Shown here piece by piece: positions 63,681-64,000 of a DNA stretch of 64,000 nucleotides; within the stretch, counting starts at the first letter, position 1; each line of letters begins with the position of its first letter. Made by a program: the position numbers and the translations under genes. This stretch comes from Fidelibacterota bacterium. Its GTDB lineage: Bacteria > Fidelibacterota > Marinisomatia > SCGC-AAA003-L08 > TS1B11. Location: NCBI GenBank assembly GCA_004124875.1, contig SCKJ01000005.1, positions 62,001-126,000 of the forward strand, in the 5' to 3' direction. The notes under the pieces were generated by a model. It worked only from the letters and a program-made list of their open reading frames with translations, searched no databases and was not told the DNA's origin.

Positions 63681-64000
63681 TCCAGACTTTCCATCTCCGT
63701 TGCTGCGCTGAAGTGCCGCCGGGTGTTCCGGGTGGCGACGGTGTCATTTTCACGCACACTGGGATCATCAGCCTGCCCAAGTGCCTTCAGCCATCTGAGG
63801 TGAATAATGTATGCTCCGATGGTTGTTCTAATTTCATGGTAGGTTAGCCCAAATTCTTCCGCAGTGGATTTAATGATTTCCGTTAAATCGGGATAGTGAA
63901 CGTGGCAAATCTCAGAGTACATGTGATGAACGATGTGGAGATTCAGGCACCCCAGTACCCAGTTGGCGAATGGCACCTTACGGGCGAAATCCAAAGTGGT
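63677..64000 (-). CDS. Fatty-acid desaturase, C-terminal part (runs off the window)
   Basis: Only the last 100 or so residues are in the window; the gene begins beyond 64000. LNLHIVHHMYSEICHVHYPD is the third histidine box (HxxHH) of membrane fatty-acid desaturases, followed by the usual C-terminal tail with HEIRTTIGAY. It is the upstream member of the lipid cluster and is coupled to the small gene by ATGA. The first two histidine boxes cannot be checked. Confidence 0.8.
   Translation of the reverse strand, partial: TTLDFARKVPFANWVLGCLNLHIVHHMYSEICHVHYPDLTEIIKSTAEEFGLTYHEIRTTIGAYIIHLRWLKALGQADDPSVRENDTVATRNTRRHFSAATEMESLD

Noticed and set aside
47520..64000. Prophage
   Set aside because: Apart from the integrase and one small phage-type protein there are no capsid, terminase, tail or lysis genes. 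An integrative island fits better.

Overview
This window looks like a chromosomal segment of a Gram-negative bacterium of the FCB group (Bacteroidetes/Ignavibacteria/Marinimicrobia-like). The clearest sign is a C-terminal type IX secretion sorting domain on two secreted enzymes (an amidase and a subtilase). Outer-membrane receptors, LolA-like proteins and weak Shine-Dalgarno sites fit this. A Marinimicrobia-type lineage is my best guess and is inference only. Roughly the first 47 kb are GC-rich. From about 52 kb onward the DNA is visibly richer in A+T and reads as acquired.

Layout. 0.3-2.5 kb: a BtuB-type TonB-dependent receptor under a cobalamin riboswitch. 3.2-12.9 kb (minus strand): the whole reductive pyrimidine pathway (NCS1 permease, PreT/PreA dihydropyrimidine dehydrogenase, dihydropyrimidinase, beta-ureidopropionase, class III aminotransferase, CoA-acylating malonate/methylmalonate semialdehyde dehydrogenase), interrupted by a terminator and a tRNA with a CAT anticodon. 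13.4-23.7 kb (minus strand): purine catabolism from xanthine to ureidoglycolate (XdhA/B/C, PuuD-type urate oxidase, HIU hydrolase, OHCU decarboxylase, allantoinase, allantoicase) plus a DUF6986 aldolase-like protein. Together these would let the cell use purines and pyrimidines as carbon and nitrogen sources.

24-34.4 kb is mixed: a Vgb-like propeller, AroE, a decayed receiver domain, a truncated Ada-type methyltransferase, two thioredoxin-fold proteins, an ABC exporter with a LolA-like partner, a HAD phosphatase and a FlgO-TPR membrane protein. Short duplicated gene fragments lie between them. 34.6-39.9 kb: a DUF3311/SSS transporter pair and HyuA/HyuB. 40-47.5 kb: cell-surface genes (short-repeat surface protein, TolB-like propeller, amidase, subtilase).

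47.6-51.9 kb is a decayed zone with pseudogene fragments and two copies of a tRNA-Asp 3' half sharing the same non-tRNA flank, which look like attachment-site remnants. 52-60.5 kb (minus strand): a defence-like operon of an HExxH protein, a thymine-DNA-glycosylase-like HhH enzyme with a 4Fe-4S cluster, a helicase-nuclease, a MORC/MutL-like GHKL ATPase and a cytosine-5 methyltransferase, beside a tyrosine recombinase. 61.3-64 kb: a lipid-modifying cluster (CFA-synthase-like methyltransferase, plasmanylethanolamine-desaturase/CarF-like protein, a small protein, and a fatty-acid desaturase cut by the window end).

Intergenic DNA is unusual. Arrays of short words (GGCAGT, GGATGTT, TTTCAAG) and a dispersed inverted repeat of about 90 bp fill the gaps, often just past operon ends.
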